Source: Alistipes provencensis (GTDB taxonomy: Bacteria > Bacteroidota > Bacteroidia > Bacteroidales > Rikenellaceae). Taken from it: a stretch of 64,000 nucleotides of DNA. Below are positions 32,415 through 41,024 of the stretch, in pieces. The position numbers and the translations under genes were made by a program. Numbering within the stretch: position 1 is the first letter of the stretch; every line of letters starts with the position of its first letter. The stretch is from assembly GCF_900083545.1 (NCBI RefSeq), contig NZ_LT559262.1, positions 2,017,673-2,081,672 of the forward strand. The letters are read 5' to 3'. The notes beneath the pieces were generated by a model, which was not told the DNA's origin, searched no databases, and worked only from the letters and a program-made list of their open reading frames with translations.

Positions 32415-33821
32415 ATGAAAAAAATGCTATTGCTCCTCCTCGGCCTTGCCGCGGCGTGGAGTGTTGCGGCGAAGGTCACCCTTCCCGACGCCATCGGCAG
32501 CAACATGGTGCTGCAACAGAATACCGACGTGAAACTCTGGGGTTGGGCCGACCCGCATGCGGCGGTGAAGGTCGAGGCTTCGTGGGGCGCGAAAGCGTCT
32601 GCAAAGAGCGACGGCGGGGGGCGTTGGGAGGTGACGCTGAAAACTCCCGCCGGCAGTTACGACCCGCAGCGGATCATCGTTGCAAGCGGCGACAGGCAGG
32701 TGCTGGACAACGTCCTGATCGGCGAGGTGTGGTTCTGCAGCGGCCAGAGCAATATGGATATGCCCCTCGGCGGCTACTGGAACGGACTGATCGAGGGCGG
32801 CAACGAGGTCATCGCCTGCGCCGATGCGCAGCGCAACCGCATCCGCTTCCTGAAAGTGGCCTATTCGCAGGGCTATACGCCGCAGGAACGCGTTCCGGGC
32901 GTCTGGAACGAGTTCACGACGGCCACCGCCGCACGGTGCAGTGCCACGGCCTATTTCTTCGCCGAGATGCTCTCGCGGGCGCTGGACGTTCCGGTCGGCG
33001 TGATCGACAGTTCGTGGGGCGGCAGCCGCATCGAGTGCTGGACCCCGCGCGCGGCGCTGGAAACCTATCCCGACATCGATCTGGATGAAAAGGCCGTCGC
33101 CGACCTGCCCGACTACATGCGCCCGATGGCCATGTACAACGCCATGGTCTATCCCCTGACCCGCTATACCGTCCGCGGCCTCCTCTGGTATCAGGGCGAG
33201 TCGAACATCGGCCACCATACGGAATATGCCGCGCGGATGGCCGACATGGTAGCCGGATGGCGTGCGCAGTGGGGGCTGGGCGAACTGCCTTTCTATTTCG
33301 TCGAGATCGCTCCTTTCGGTTACGGCAACGGGCTGGCGCCCTATCTGCGCGAGGCGCAGTGCCGGGCGCAGGCGCTGATTCCCGGCAGCGGCATGGTCTC
33401 GACCAACGATCTGGTCCTTCCCTGCGAGGAGGGCAACATCCATCCCCGCGACAAACGCAGCGTGGGCAAGCGGCTGGCATTCTGGGCTCTGAACCGCACT
33501 TACGGCCGAAAGGACGTGGCGTGCGAGAACATGCAGTTCCGCTCGATGGAGGTCAGGGACGGCAAAGCCTACCTTTCGTTCGACAACACTTTCGGCGGCT
33601 TCGGCCGGGCGTTCGACCTGAGGGGTTTTGAGGTCTGCGGCGCCGACCGGATGTTCCGTCCCGCGCAGGTGCATTTTGAGGGCAATGAGCGGCTGATCGT
33701 CTTTCTGCCCGATATCCCCGAGCCGGTGGCCGTGCGCTACGGCTTCCGCGACTTCCAGCCGGGCAACGTGGTCAACACCCGCGAGCTTCCCCTCGTGCCG
33801 TTCCGCACCGACGATTTTTAA
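32415..33821 (+). CDS. sialate O-acetylesterase-like SGNH esterase (first of pair)
   Basis: A 468-residue secreted esterase that removes O-acetyl groups from sialic acid or other glycans. The start at 32415 gives signal peptide MKKMLLLLLGLAAAWSVAA; the longer frame overlaps the -7 box TAAATTTG (32383-32390). The SGNH blocks are GQSNMDM (nucleophile Ser), VIDSSWGGSRIECW, and WYQGESN; the catalytic His may be in GNIHPRDKRSVG. A beta-sandwich region precedes the catalytic domain. It is followed 24 bp later by a close paralogue. The periplasmic location is inferred. Confidence 0.9.
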   Translation: MKKMLLLLLGLAAAWSVAAKVTLPDAIGSNMVLQQNTDVKLWGWADPHAAVKVEASWGAKASAKSDGGGRWEVTLKTPAGSYDPQRIIVASGDRQVLDNVLIGEVWFCSGQSNMDMPLGGYWNGLIEGGNEVIACADAQRNRIRFLKVAYSQGYTPQERVPGVWNEFTTATAARCSATAYFFAEMLSRALDVPVGVIDSSWGGSRIECWTPRAALETYPDIDLDEKAVADLPDYMRPMAMYNAMVYPLTRYTVRGLLWYQGESNIGHHTEYAARMADMVAGWRAQWGLGELPFYFVEIAPFGYGNGLAPYLREAQCRAQALIPGSGMVSTNDLVLPCEEGNIHPRDKRSVGKRLAFWALNRTYGRKDVACENMQFRSMEVRDGKAYLSFDNTFGGFGRAFDLRGFEVCGADRMFRPAQVHFEGNERLIVFLPDIPEPVAVRYGFRDFQPGNVVNTRELPLVPFRTDDF

Positions 33822-33845
33822 CCCGAAACCATCAATCCGAAACCT

Positions 33846-35267
33846 ATGAAACGAATACTGCTGCTTGCCGCCGCCCTTGCCGCGGCATGGACCGCCGCCG
33901 CGAAGGTCACCCTTCCGGAGATCATCGGCGACAATATGGTGTTGCAACAAAACACCGAAGCTAAACTCTGGGGCTGGGCCGATCCGCATACGGCGGTGAA
34001 GGTCGAGGCTTCGTGGGGCGCCAAAGCGACCGTCCGTAGCGGCGGCGACGGCCGCTGGGAGGTGATGCTGAAGACCCCTGCGGGCGGTTACGAGCCGCAG
34101 CGCATCGCGATCGCCGGGGACGGCCGGGTCGAGCTGAACAACATCCTGATCGGCGAAGTGTGGTTCGCCGGCGGTCAGAGCAACATGGAGATGGGCGTGC
34201 AGGGATTCCACAACTGCCCTGTGGCCCGCTCCAACGAGGTCATCGCCCGGGCCGACGCCCGGCGCGGCAGAATCCGCTATGTGAAAGTTCCGAAAACGGC
34301 CTCCTATACCCCCGAAGAGCGTGTCGGCGGCCGCTGGAACGAATTTTCGACTGAAACGGCTCCGCTCTGCACGGCCGTCGGTTATTTCTTTGCCGAGATG
34401 CTGGGCGACGTGCTCGGCGTTCCCGTGGGGGTCATCGACTGCACATGGGGCGGCAGCCGCGTCGAGAGCTGGACCTCGCGGGAAATTCTGGAGACCTATC
34501 CCGACATAGACATCACGGAAAAGGGCATTGCGGCGACCGACGAGTGGCTGCGGCCGCTGGTGATGTACAACGGCATGCTGCGTCCCGTGGCGGGCTATAC
34601 CGTCCGCGGATATCTCTGGTATCAGGGAGAATCCAACGTTGGGGCCCATACGGTCTATGCCGAACGGCTGGCCAACATGGTGAAGCTGTGGCGCGGACTG
34701 TGGGGGCAGGGCGAACTGCCGTTCTACTTCGTCGAGATCGCTCCGTTCAACTACTGGGGCAGCGACCTCGCGGCCTTCCTGCGCGAGGCGCAGTGCCGGG
34801 CGCAGGAGGTGATCCCGAACAGCGGCATGGTCTCGACGAACGATTTGGTCGAGCCTTACGAGTGGTGCAACATCCACCCGGCTAACAAGCACGACATCGG
34901 CTACCGGCTGGCTTGCATGGCTCTGAACCGCACCTATGGAAAGAAGGCCGTGCATTGCGACAGCCCTCGTTTTCGCTCCGTAGAGTTTGCCGACGGCAAG
35001 GCCGTCGTCTCGCTGGACAACGCCGAATACGGCTTCAACCGACTGGTGGGCATCGAGGGTTTCGAGCTCTGCGGCTCCAACGGGGTGTTCCATCCGGCCG
35101 ATGTGACGGTCGATGCGCAGATGCGGTTGGTCGTTTCGTCGAAGGAGGTTTCGGAGCCTGCCGCCGTGCGCTACTGCTTCCGCAACTTCCAGATCGGCAA
35201 CCTCGCCAACAGTTGGGGACTGCCCGTCATTCCTTTCCGCACGGACGACTTCCAGCCCCGGCCCTGA
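33846..35267 (+). CDS. sialate O-acetylesterase-like SGNH esterase (second of pair)
   Basis: A 473-residue secreted paralogue of the preceding esterase, alike along the whole length. Signal peptide MKRILLLAAALAAAWTAAAK. Motifs: GQSNMEM, VIDCTWGGSRVESW, WYQGESNVG and NIHPANKHDIG. Both copies keep the same catalytic residues, so both are probably active, perhaps on different acetyl positions or glycans. It ends at a strong terminator. The tandem pair and near-identical N-terminal blocks point to a local duplication followed by divergence. Confidence 0.9.
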   Translation: MKRILLLAAALAAAWTAAAKVTLPEIIGDNMVLQQNTEAKLWGWADPHTAVKVEASWGAKATVRSGGDGRWEVMLKTPAGGYEPQRIAIAGDGRVELNNILIGEVWFAGGQSNMEMGVQGFHNCPVARSNEVIARADARRGRIRYVKVPKTASYTPEERVGGRWNEFSTETAPLCTAVGYFFAEMLGDVLGVPVGVIDCTWGGSRVESWTSREILETYPDIDITEKGIAATDEWLRPLVMYNGMLRPVAGYTVRGYLWYQGESNVGAHTVYAERLANMVKLWRGLWGQGELPFYFVEIAPFNYWGSDLAAFLREAQCRAQEVIPNSGMVSTNDLVEPYEWCNIHPANKHDIGYRLACMALNRTYGKKAVHCDSPRFRSVEFADGKAVVSLDNAEYGFNRLVGIEGFELCGSNGVFHPADVTVDAQMRLVVSSKEVSEPAAVRYCFRNFQIGNLANSWGLPVIPFRTDDFQPRP

Positions 35268-35281
35268 GCCCCGGCGGCATG

Positions 35282-35321
35282 AAACGGACGGAGGGACCTG
35301 CGCAGGTCCCTCCGTCCGTTT
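35282..35321. terminator. bidirectional 40-bp perfect palindrome terminator
   Basis: A 20-bp arm beginning AAACGGACGGAGGG pairs with its perfect complement ending in CCGTTT. It lies between the convergent esterase and acetyltransferase genes. Confidence 0.85.
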
Positions 35322-35322
35322 G

Positions 35323-35628
35323 TCAGCGTTTCGCCGATTCGGCGGTCAACACCAGATCCATCCACTCGGGATGACGCCGGATATAGGCTCCGACGAACGG
35401 GCACTGCGGGACGACCAGCAGCTCTTTGCGGCGGATGTCCTCCAGCGCGGCCTGCACCAGCTCCTTGCCGATGCCCTGTCCCTCGTATTTGGGCGGAACT
35501 TCGGTGTGGGTCAGGACGATGAGCCCTTTGCCCAGCACATACTCGATCAGCGCCATGTCGCCGTCCCCGAGATCGAGTTCGTAGCGTTTCTCGGCCGTGT
35601 TGTCGACCACTGTGTGTTTCTTTTCCAT
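35323..35628 (-). CDS. small GNAT acetyltransferase (YjdJ-like)
   Basis: A 101-residue protein of the short GNAT class (Gcn5-related, YjdJ/YidJ-like). It begins MEKKHTVVDNTAEKRYELDL; EVPPKYEGQGIGKELVQAAL is the acetyl-CoA site, and CPFVGAYIRRHPEW is the conserved C-terminal block. The substrate is not known. It is divergent from mutY (57 bp gap) and convergent with the esterase pair, ending at the shared terminator. Confidence 0.9.
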   Translation of the reverse strand: MEKKHTVVDNTAEKRYELDLGDGDMALIEYVLGKGLIVLTHTEVPPKYEGQGIGKELVQAALEDIRRKELLVVPQCPFVGAYIRRHPEWMDLVLTAESAKR

Positions 35629-35646
35629 AACGATTGGTATTTTGGA

Positions 35647-35676
35647 TTGAACTTATTGTGATTTATCGTACTTTTG
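35647..35676 (+). promoter_or_regulatory. mutY promoter
   Basis: TTG (35647-35649), 19 bp, TACTTTTG (35669-35676); the mutY ATG is 10 bp further on. Confidence 0.65.
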
Positions 35677-35685
35677 TCTCCGCTT

Positions 35686-36735
35686 ATGAGCTCCGTCGCC
35701 GACATACTCCTCGACTGGTACGCCCGCGAAGGGCGCGATTTGCCGTGGCGCCGTACGCGCGACCCCTACCGCATCTGGCTCTCGGAGGTGATCCTCCAGC
35801 AGACCCGTGTGGCGCAGGGGATGGAGTACTACTTCCGTTTCACGGAGCGTTTTCCCGACGCCGCATCGCTCGCCGCCGCTCCCGAAGACGAGGTGCTGAA
35901 ACTCTGGCAGGGGCTCGGCTACTACAGCCGCGCCCGCAATCTCCATGCCGCCGCCCGGCAGGTCGTCGAACGCTTCGGCGGACGGTTTCCCGTCGCGTTG
36001 GACGAGGTCCGCTCGCTGCGCGGCGTGGGCGACTATACCGCCGCGGCCATCTGCTCGGCGGCTTACGACGCCCCGTGCGCCGTGGTCGACGGCAATGTCT
36101 ACCGGGTGCTCGCGCGGCTCTTCGACCTCGATGCGCCGATCGACTCCACGGCCGGAAAGCGGGCTTTCGCCGAGTTGGCGCAGTCGCAGCTCGACACCGC
36201 GCGTCCGGGACGCTACAATCAGGCGATCATGGACTTCGGGGCTCTCCAATGCACCCCTTCGTCGCCCCGCTGCGAGACGTGTCCGTTGTCCGGACGGTGC
36301 CTCGCCCTCGCCGCCGGAACCATCGCCACGCGTCCCGTGAAACAGGGAAAAACCAAGGTCCGCGACCGCTGGTTCAACTACCTGCACCTTTCGTCGGGCG
36401 ACCATACCCTGCTTCGCCGCCGCGAGGGGCGCGACATCTGGCAGGGACTTTACGAATTTCCGCTCATCGAGACCGACGGCCCCGTCGAACTGCCGGAACT
36501 CGTGCGCCTGCCACAGTTCGCCGAACTGCTGGGCGACGCTCCGTGGCACCTCGTGCGCAGTATCCCGCTGCCGAAGCACCAGCTTTCCCACCAGACGCTC
36601 CATGCGGTCGTCCACCGCATCGAAACCCCTTCTCTGACGTCTGCCGCCGCTGCGATGGCCGTTCCGACCGCTGCGCTGGGCGACTATGCCGTGCCGCGGC
36701 TGATCGACCGTTACCTGATCAAATACCAGATATAG
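35686..36735 (+). CDS. mutY: A/G-specific adenine glycosylase
   Basis: A 349-residue DNA glycosylase that removes adenine opposite 8-oxoguanine. The start at 35686 is preferred over an in-frame TTG at 35674, which lies within the -7 box. Features: LPWRRTRDPYRIWLSEVILQ with the catalytic Glu, the helix-hairpin-helix LRGVGDYTAAAI, VVDGNVYRVLAR with the aspartate, and the [4Fe-4S] cysteines C-x6-C-x2-C-x5-C in CTPSSPRCETCPLSGRC. The C-terminal NUDIX-like domain (about 230-345) reads 8-oxoG. The last 25 bp overlap the convergent antiporter gene. Confidence 0.96.
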   Translation: MSSVADILLDWYAREGRDLPWRRTRDPYRIWLSEVILQQTRVAQGMEYYFRFTERFPDAASLAAAPEDEVLKLWQGLGYYSRARNLHAAARQVVERFGGRFPVALDEVRSLRGVGDYTAAAICSAAYDAPCAVVDGNVYRVLARLFDLDAPIDSTAGKRAFAELAQSQLDTARPGRYNQAIMDFGALQCTPSSPRCETCPLSGRCLALAAGTIATRPVKQGKTKVRDRWFNYLHLSSGDHTLLRRREGRDIWQGLYEFPLIETDGPVELPELVRLPQFAELLGDAPWHLVRSIPLPKHQLSHQTLHAVVHRIETPSLTSAAAAMAVPTAALGDYAVPRLIDRYLIKYQI

Positions 36736-37664
36736 GCGACGTATATCGCCACGAAGATTGTCCCTTCCCAACGGTCGATGGCCTTGCGCCTGAACGTGAA
36801 AGCCGCGAGGAACACCACGACCGAACTCAGCAGGACCATCAGCAGGTCCCAGACCGTGATGCCGCCCATCGAGAGCGGGTTTATCGTGGCGCTCACACCC
36901 AGAATCAGCAGGATGTTGGCGATATTCGATCCGATGACGTTGCCCAGCGCCATGTCGGCCTTGCCCTTGAACAGCGACACGAGCGACGAGGCCAGTTCGG
37001 GCAGCGACGTGCCGCCCGCCACGAGCGTGATGGCGATCACCGATTCGCTGATCCCGAGGCTGCGGGCGATGGCCGTGGCGCTGCGGAGGAACATCTCGCC
37101 GCCGAAGACCAGTCCGGCAAGTCCCCCGACGATCATCACGGCCATGAGCCATCCGGCCATCGGCGCCTTGGCCCCTTCCGCCGGGGCGGTCGCTTCGGGG
37201 CGCTTCGTCTTCCGGATCGTATACCACATCAATGCGACGTAAAGCCCGATCATCACCACGCCGTCGATGCGCCCGATACGGTCCGCAGCCCCTTTGCAGA
37301 GCAGCGAATCCATGGCCATGGCCAGCAGGAGCAACGACGCCAGCACCCCGAACGGGATGTCGCGGCGGATGTTCCCCGCCGTCAGCGGTACGGGGCGTAT
37401 CAGGGCGCAGACGCCCAGAATGACGAAGACGTTGAAAATGTTCGACCCCACGACGTTGCCGATCGCCACGTCGCTTTGGCCTCCGATGGCCGAGAGCACC
37501 GATACGACCAGTTCGGGCGTCGAGGTGCCGACGGCCACCACCGTCAGTCCGATGATGAATTCCGGCACCCGGAAGCGCTGGGCCAGCGCCGCGGAGCCGT
37601 CCGTAAGGAAATTGGCCCCGGCGAGGATCAGCCCCAGTCCGACGATCAATAGCAGGATATCCAT
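36711..37664 (-). CDS. calcium/sodium antiporter (CaCA family, YrbG-like)
   Basis: A 317-residue inner-membrane antiporter with about ten helices in two inverted repeats. The alpha repeats are clear: VVAVGTSTPELVVSVLSAI with GNVVGSNIFNVFVILG in the first half and LVAGGTSLPELASSLVSLF with GNVIGSNIANILLILG in the second. It exchanges Na+ or H+ for Ca2+. The acidic residues of both TPE/LPE motifs are kept. It follows the ZIP transporter gene by 4 bp, so both metal carriers are co-transcribed. Confidence 0.95.
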   Translation of the reverse strand: MDILLLIVGLGLILAGANFLTDGSAALAQRFRVPEFIIGLTVVAVGTSTPELVVSVLSAIGGQSDVAIGNVVGSNIFNVFVILGVCALIRPVPLTAGNIRRDIPFGVLASLLLLAMAMDSLLCKGAADRIGRIDGVVMIGLYVALMWYTIRKTKRPEATAPAEGAKAPMAGWLMAVMIVGGLAGLVFGGEMFLRSATAIARSLGISESVIAITLVAGGTSLPELASSLVSLFKGKADMALGNVIGSNIANILLILGVSATINPLSMGGITVWDLLMVLLSSVVVFLAAFTFRRKAIDRWEGTIFVAIYVAYIWYLIR

Positions 37665-37668
37665 GGCT

Positions 37669-38472
37669 TTAAGACAGCATGATAAGACTTACGGCCATCA
37701 GGGCCATGCCGGCCACCACACCGTAGATGGAGATGTGCGCTTCGCCGTATTCGCGGGCCGCGGGAAGCAGTTCGTCGATCGATATGAAGACCATGATGCC
37801 CGCCACGCCCGCGAGGATGCAGCCCATCAGCGTCGGCGACATGAAGGGCATCAGCACCAGATAGGCCAGCACGGCGCCCACCGGCTCGGCGAGCCCCGAC
37901 AGCAGCGACAGCCGGAAAGCCTTCTTGCGGTCGCCCGTGGCGTAGTAGATCGGGATCGACACGGCGATTCCCTCGGGAATGTTGTGGATGGCGATGGCCA
38001 CGGCGATCGCCACGCCGAGGGCCATGTTGTCCACGGCCGAGGTGAAGGTGGCAATACCCTCGGGGAAGTTGTGGATGCCGATGGCCAGCGCCGTCATCAC
38101 GCCCATGCGCATCAGTTTGGGGTTGCGGGGCTGGTGGTCCATCTCCTCGACGCTGTGGGCCTCGTGGGGATTTTCGAACGAGGGCACCAGCCGGTCGATG
38201 ATGCCGATGAGCAGGATGCCCGCGAAGAAACTCGCCACCGTGACGATCGTGCCGAGGCGGGGACCCCATTCCGCCGTGAGGGAGATGTTGGCCTGCTGGA
38301 ACAGCTCGACGAACGAGACATAGATCATCACGCCGCCCGACAGACCCAGCGAAAACGACAGCAGCCGTTTGTTGGTGCGTTTGGCGAAAAAGGCGATGGC
38401 GCTGCCGATGCCCGTCGCAAGACCCGCGCCGAGCGTCAGCAGCAGGGGGATCAGGATATTGGGTTCTTCCAT
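37669..38472 (-). CDS. ZIP-family metal transporter (ZupT-like)
   Basis: A 267-residue divalent-metal importer. The start at 38472 ([17 protein letters not shown]) is used because the longer frame runs through repeats in the upstream region. Eight membrane helices; metal-site motifs are [14 protein letters not shown] in helix IV and [14 protein letters not shown] in helix V, typical of ZupT. A histidine-bearing loop ([14 protein letters not shown]) lies between helices III and IV. It imports Zn2+ and perhaps Fe2+, Mn2+ and Co2+; specificity is from the family. A -7-like box TGTCTTTG lies 27 bp upstream. Confidence 0.94.
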   Translation of the reverse strand: MEEPNILIPLLLTLGAGLATGIGSAIAFFAKRTNKRLLSFSLGLSGGVMIYVSFVELFQQANISLTAEWGPRLGTIVTVASFFAGILLIGIIDRLVPSFENPHEAHSVEEMDHQPRNPKLMRMGVMTALAIGIHNFPEGIATFTSAVDNMALGVAIAVAIAIHNIPEGIAVSIPIYYATGDRKKAFRLSLLSGLAEPVGAVLAYLVLMPFMSPTLMGCILAGVAGIMVFISIDELLPAAREYGEAHISIYGVVAGMALMAVSLIMLS

Positions 38473-38491
38473 ACGAATCGTTTTATGTTTG

Positions 38492-38595
38492 TCTTCGGCA
38501 AAGACAGTGCAAGCCGAGAGCAGAGGCGAATTTATTCGACTATGCCGAGGCGCAGCCTGTCTAAGCGGAGGTTCATCCTCCGCAAAGATAGTGCA
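38492..38595 (-). repeat. direct repeats carrying -7 boxes upstream of the ZIP gene
   Basis: Two 20-bp direct repeats, 84 bp apart, read on the minus strand as TGCACTATCTTTGCGGAGGA (38595-38576) and TGCACTGTCTTTGCCGAAGA (38511-38492). Each contains a -7-like hexamer-plus (TATCTTTG and TGTCTTTG). A GCGGAGG/CCTCCGC hairpin (38564-38582) lies at the upstream one. This may be a tandem promoter or a dispersed repeat carrying one. Confidence 0.5.
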
Positions 38596-38602
38596 TAAAA
38601 CG

Positions 38603-38633
38603 AAATACCGAGCCCGCAAGGATTCGGTATTTT
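38603..38633 (-). terminator. terminator downstream of the HAD hydrolase gene
   Basis: AAATACCGA (38603-38611) pairs with TCGGTATTT (38624-38632). The stem is AT-flanked on both strands and lies about 125 bp after the HAD stop codon, beyond a hairpin repeat. Confidence 0.6.
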
Positions 38634-38680
38634 CTGATAGGGCTATTGTCGTAACCTATCGGACGTTTCTGTTTGATCGA

Positions 38681-38745
38681 AGCCCCCGCCGAGGCAGGGG
38701 CTTGGGGGTGGGTCAGATTTGTAAACACGGCGGAACGCCGTGAAT
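38681..38745 (+). repeat. dispersed hairpin repeat, partial copy C
   Basis: AGCCCC/GGGGCT stem, then GGTCAGATTTGTAAACACGG leading into CACGGCG/CGCCGTG (38726-38742). The linker and final hairpin correspond base for base in layout to the end of copy B (62667-62697). Confidence 0.6.
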
Positions 38746-38757
38746 TTCCTGCCGTAT

Positions 38758-39621
38758 CTATTTATTTGCTTCGTGGAGCAGCCGGCCCAGAATCTCGATG
38801 CTGTCGGCCGTGATGTGGGGCTGCGGGTCGGCCTTGTCCGCCACGTCGAGCGTCGTTTCGCCCGAGAGGACCAGCACGCCCATCGCCCCGGCGTTGTGGG
38901 CCATCTGCACGTCGGTGTAGATGCGGTCGCCGACCATGGCGATCTCCGACGGCTGCAATCCGTGCCGTGCGAGGATGCCCGAGAGCATGTTGGGGTCGGG
39001 CTTGCCGAGCGTGATGTCCGGACGGCGCCCGGTGGCGTGCTCGATGCAGGCGCAGATCGAACCGCAGTCGACCAGCACCGTCGGCAGGTCGGTGGGGCAT
39101 ACCCGGTCGGGATTGGTGGCGATGTAGGGCACGCCCTGCTTCACCCACCAAGCCGCGCGGCACAGGCGGTCGTAGCTGAGCGTCATGTCGAACGCCGCCA
39201 CGACGACGTCGGGCACGTCGTCCGCCGAGTCGGTGCAGGATTCGAAGCCCGCGGCCTCGAACTCCGAGATCATCGAGGGCGTTCCCAGCAGAAAGAGCCT
39301 CCGGGCCGCGGGGTAGTGGGCCTTGATGTAGTCGATCGTGGCCAGCGCCGTGGTGTACATCTCGTCGCGCGTGGCCTCGATGCCCAGCGTCGCGAGCTTG
39401 TGGAGGTAGTCGTCGATGCACTTCGAGGGGTTGTTCGTCAGGAACGAGTAGCCGATGCCCTGTTCGCGGAGTCCGCGCAGGAAAGCCTGCGTGTAGGGAA
39501 AGAGCGACATGCCCATGTAGATCGTGCCGTCCATGTCGAGCGCCACATGGCGGATGCGGCGCAGACGCTCCATCAGTTCGCCGTGCTCCCAGACGGAGCG
39601 GTATTCGTGAAAGTTTTCCAT
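38758..39621 (-). CDS. HAD-IIA phosphatase (NagD-like)
   Basis: A 287-residue cytoplasmic phosphatase of the haloacid dehalogenase superfamily, subclass IIA. Motif I ALDMDGTIYMG (residues about 26-36), motif II SFLTNNPS, the C2 cap domain (about 80-190), motif III near LGKPDPNML and motif IV VGDRIYTDVQMA. NagD-type enzymes remove phosphate from nucleoside monophosphates or sugar phosphates. It follows the metallophosphoesterase gene by 9 bp in one operon, so both may serve phosphate recovery, an inference. Confidence 0.93.
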   Translation of the reverse strand: MENFHEYRSVWEHGELMERLRRIRHVALDMDGTIYMGMSLFPYTQAFLRGLREQGIGYSFLTNNPSKCIDDYLHKLATLGIEATRDEMYTTALATIDYIKAHYPAARRLFLLGTPSMISEFEAAGFESCTDSADDVPDVVVAAFDMTLSYDRLCRAAWWVKQGVPYIATNPDRVCPTDLPTVLVDCGSICACIEHATGRRPDITLGKPDPNMLSGILARHGLQPSEIAMVGDRIYTDVQMAHNAGAMGVLVLSGETTLDVADKADPQPHITADSIEILGRLLHEANK

Positions 39622-39630
39622 CGTATTGTT

Positions 39631-40809
39631 TTATTTTTTGTCGATGCGGTGTTGTTTGACGAGTTTTCCGGCGGTGTCGAAGACCTTCAGGTCGATGCCC
39701 GATGCGTCGGCCGATACCGCGAGGCGGTCGACGTTCGAGTTGACGAGGATCGGGAAATCGACCCCGCGGCTGCCGTCGTCGATCCACTGGTAGCGGTGGT
39801 AGTGGCCGCAGAGCATCACGTCGATGCCTTTTCCGACCAGCTCCGGGACGAACAGCCGGCGGATCTGCTGCTCGCCGTACCAGCTTGCCTTGCCTCCGGG
39901 AATCATGTGGATCAGGACGATGCGCACGGGTGCCGTGCGGAACTCCTCGCTTTCGACGACCTTTTTCAGCCATGCGGCCTCGCGCTGGCGGTAGGCGTCC
40001 CAGTCGCCCAGCCCGTAGTAGCGGATGTCGCTGTCGGGCTTGTCCTCGCAGCCGTCGAGCACGAGGAAGAAGGCCGGGCCCCGGCGGAATGTATAATAGG
40101 TCTCCCCGGTCGGCGTGGGGAAGAAGTCGGACCAGCATCCCGAGCAGACGCCGCGGTTCTCGTGGTTGCCGCGCACGGGGACCAGCGGAATGCCCGCGGG
40201 CGTGAGTATCTCCGAGGCCGACGCAAGGCAGGCGTCCCAGAGCGTCTGTTCGGTCTCGATCTGGGTGGCCAGATCGCCGTTCAGGCAGAGAAAGTCGGGC
40301 TTCTCCTCGGGGGCGGTGCGGATCAGTCGGCGGAAGACCGAATCCTGCGAATGGATGTCGTTGACGACCCAGAAATCGACCCGCTCCTGCGCAGGGTCGA
40401 GGGTCGTTACGGTGTAGGGTTTGTGTTTGAGGATGTCGTTGCCGAAACCCTCGTCGAGAATGACGCGCTTGTTGCCTTCGTTGAGGACGACGCCCCGCTG
40501 CATGATGCGGTAACGGTAGGTCGTGCCGGGCTGCAGGCCGCTGATGCGGACGCTGTGCATGCGCCCGATGCGCTGGCGCCCGAGGTGCGAATCGTGGAAT
40601 TTGGGGCGTTCGGCGGCGTAGAAGTGCGAACCGTCGTCCGGGGCCAGCTCCACCCATCCGGCGGCATCCGCCGTCGAGTTCCAGACGACGGTGAAGCCCT
40701 CCTCCGTCACGTTTTGCAGGTAGGGGCCGTGCTCGATGCGTATGCGGGGCTGTGCGAGCACCGCGGCCGTCGTCAGGAGGGCGGTTAGCAGCAAGGTCAT
40801 TTGTTTCAT
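39631..40809 (-). CDS. secreted metallophosphoesterase with FN3-like N-domain
   Basis: A 392-residue exported phosphatase of the purple-acid-phosphatase type. Signal peptide MKQMTLLLTALLTTAAVLAQ; residues about 25-125 form an FN3-like domain (GPYLQNVTEEGFTVVWNSTA). Metal motifs follow in order: VNDIHS, LNGDLA, VRGNHENR, LIHM and CGHYHRYQ. All dimetal ligands appear present. The substrate may be phosphomonoesters or a phosphodiester. It is the first gene of a two-gene operon with a promoter at 40835-40865. Confidence 0.92.
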   Translation of the reverse strand: MKQMTLLLTALLTTAAVLAQPRIRIEHGPYLQNVTEEGFTVVWNSTADAAGWVELAPDDGSHFYAAERPKFHDSHLGRQRIGRMHSVRISGLQPGTTYRYRIMQRGVVLNEGNKRVILDEGFGNDILKHKPYTVTTLDPAQERVDFWVVNDIHSQDSVFRRLIRTAPEEKPDFLCLNGDLATQIETEQTLWDACLASASEILTPAGIPLVPVRGNHENRGVCSGCWSDFFPTPTGETYYTFRRGPAFFLVLDGCEDKPDSDIRYYGLGDWDAYRQREAAWLKKVVESEEFRTAPVRIVLIHMIPGGKASWYGEQQIRRLFVPELVGKGIDVMLCGHYHRYQWIDDGSRGVDFPILVNSNVDRLAVSADASGIDLKVFDTAGKLVKQHRIDKK

Positions 40810-40834
40810 AGCGAAAGCAGTTTCGTTCGGTGCC

Positions 40835-40865
40835 CAAAGTTATGTTTTTATTTTCTTTTTTCCAA
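40835..40865 (-). promoter_or_regulatory. promoter of the phosphatase operon
   Basis: Minus strand TTG (40865-40863), 20 bp, TAACTTTG (40842-40835); the ATG is 25 bp downstream. Confidence 0.7.
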
Positions 40866-40935
40866 TTATCGACCCGAAAAACCCGAAAGGGAAACATAAT
40901 AGATACAGAAAAGAAATATTTTTTCTTGCGTTTTG

Positions 40936-40965
40936 TTGTTAAAAGGAAAATAATTCGTATATTTG
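40936..40965 (+). promoter_or_regulatory. promoter of the G1P dehydrogenase gene
   Basis: TTG (40936-40938), 19 bp, TATATTTG (40958-40965). It is divergent from the phosphatase promoter, with about 70 bp between. Confidence 0.7.
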
Positions 40966-41024
40966 CCTTTGCTTTAAGAGCACTCCGGTATTTCCGGCGA
41001 AGTTCCGTTTACACAATTGCTATT

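Noticed and set aside
38564..38582. GCGGAGG/CCTCCGC hairpin as a terminator
   Set aside because: There is no T-run on either strand; it belongs to the direct-repeat unit upstream of the ZIP gene.
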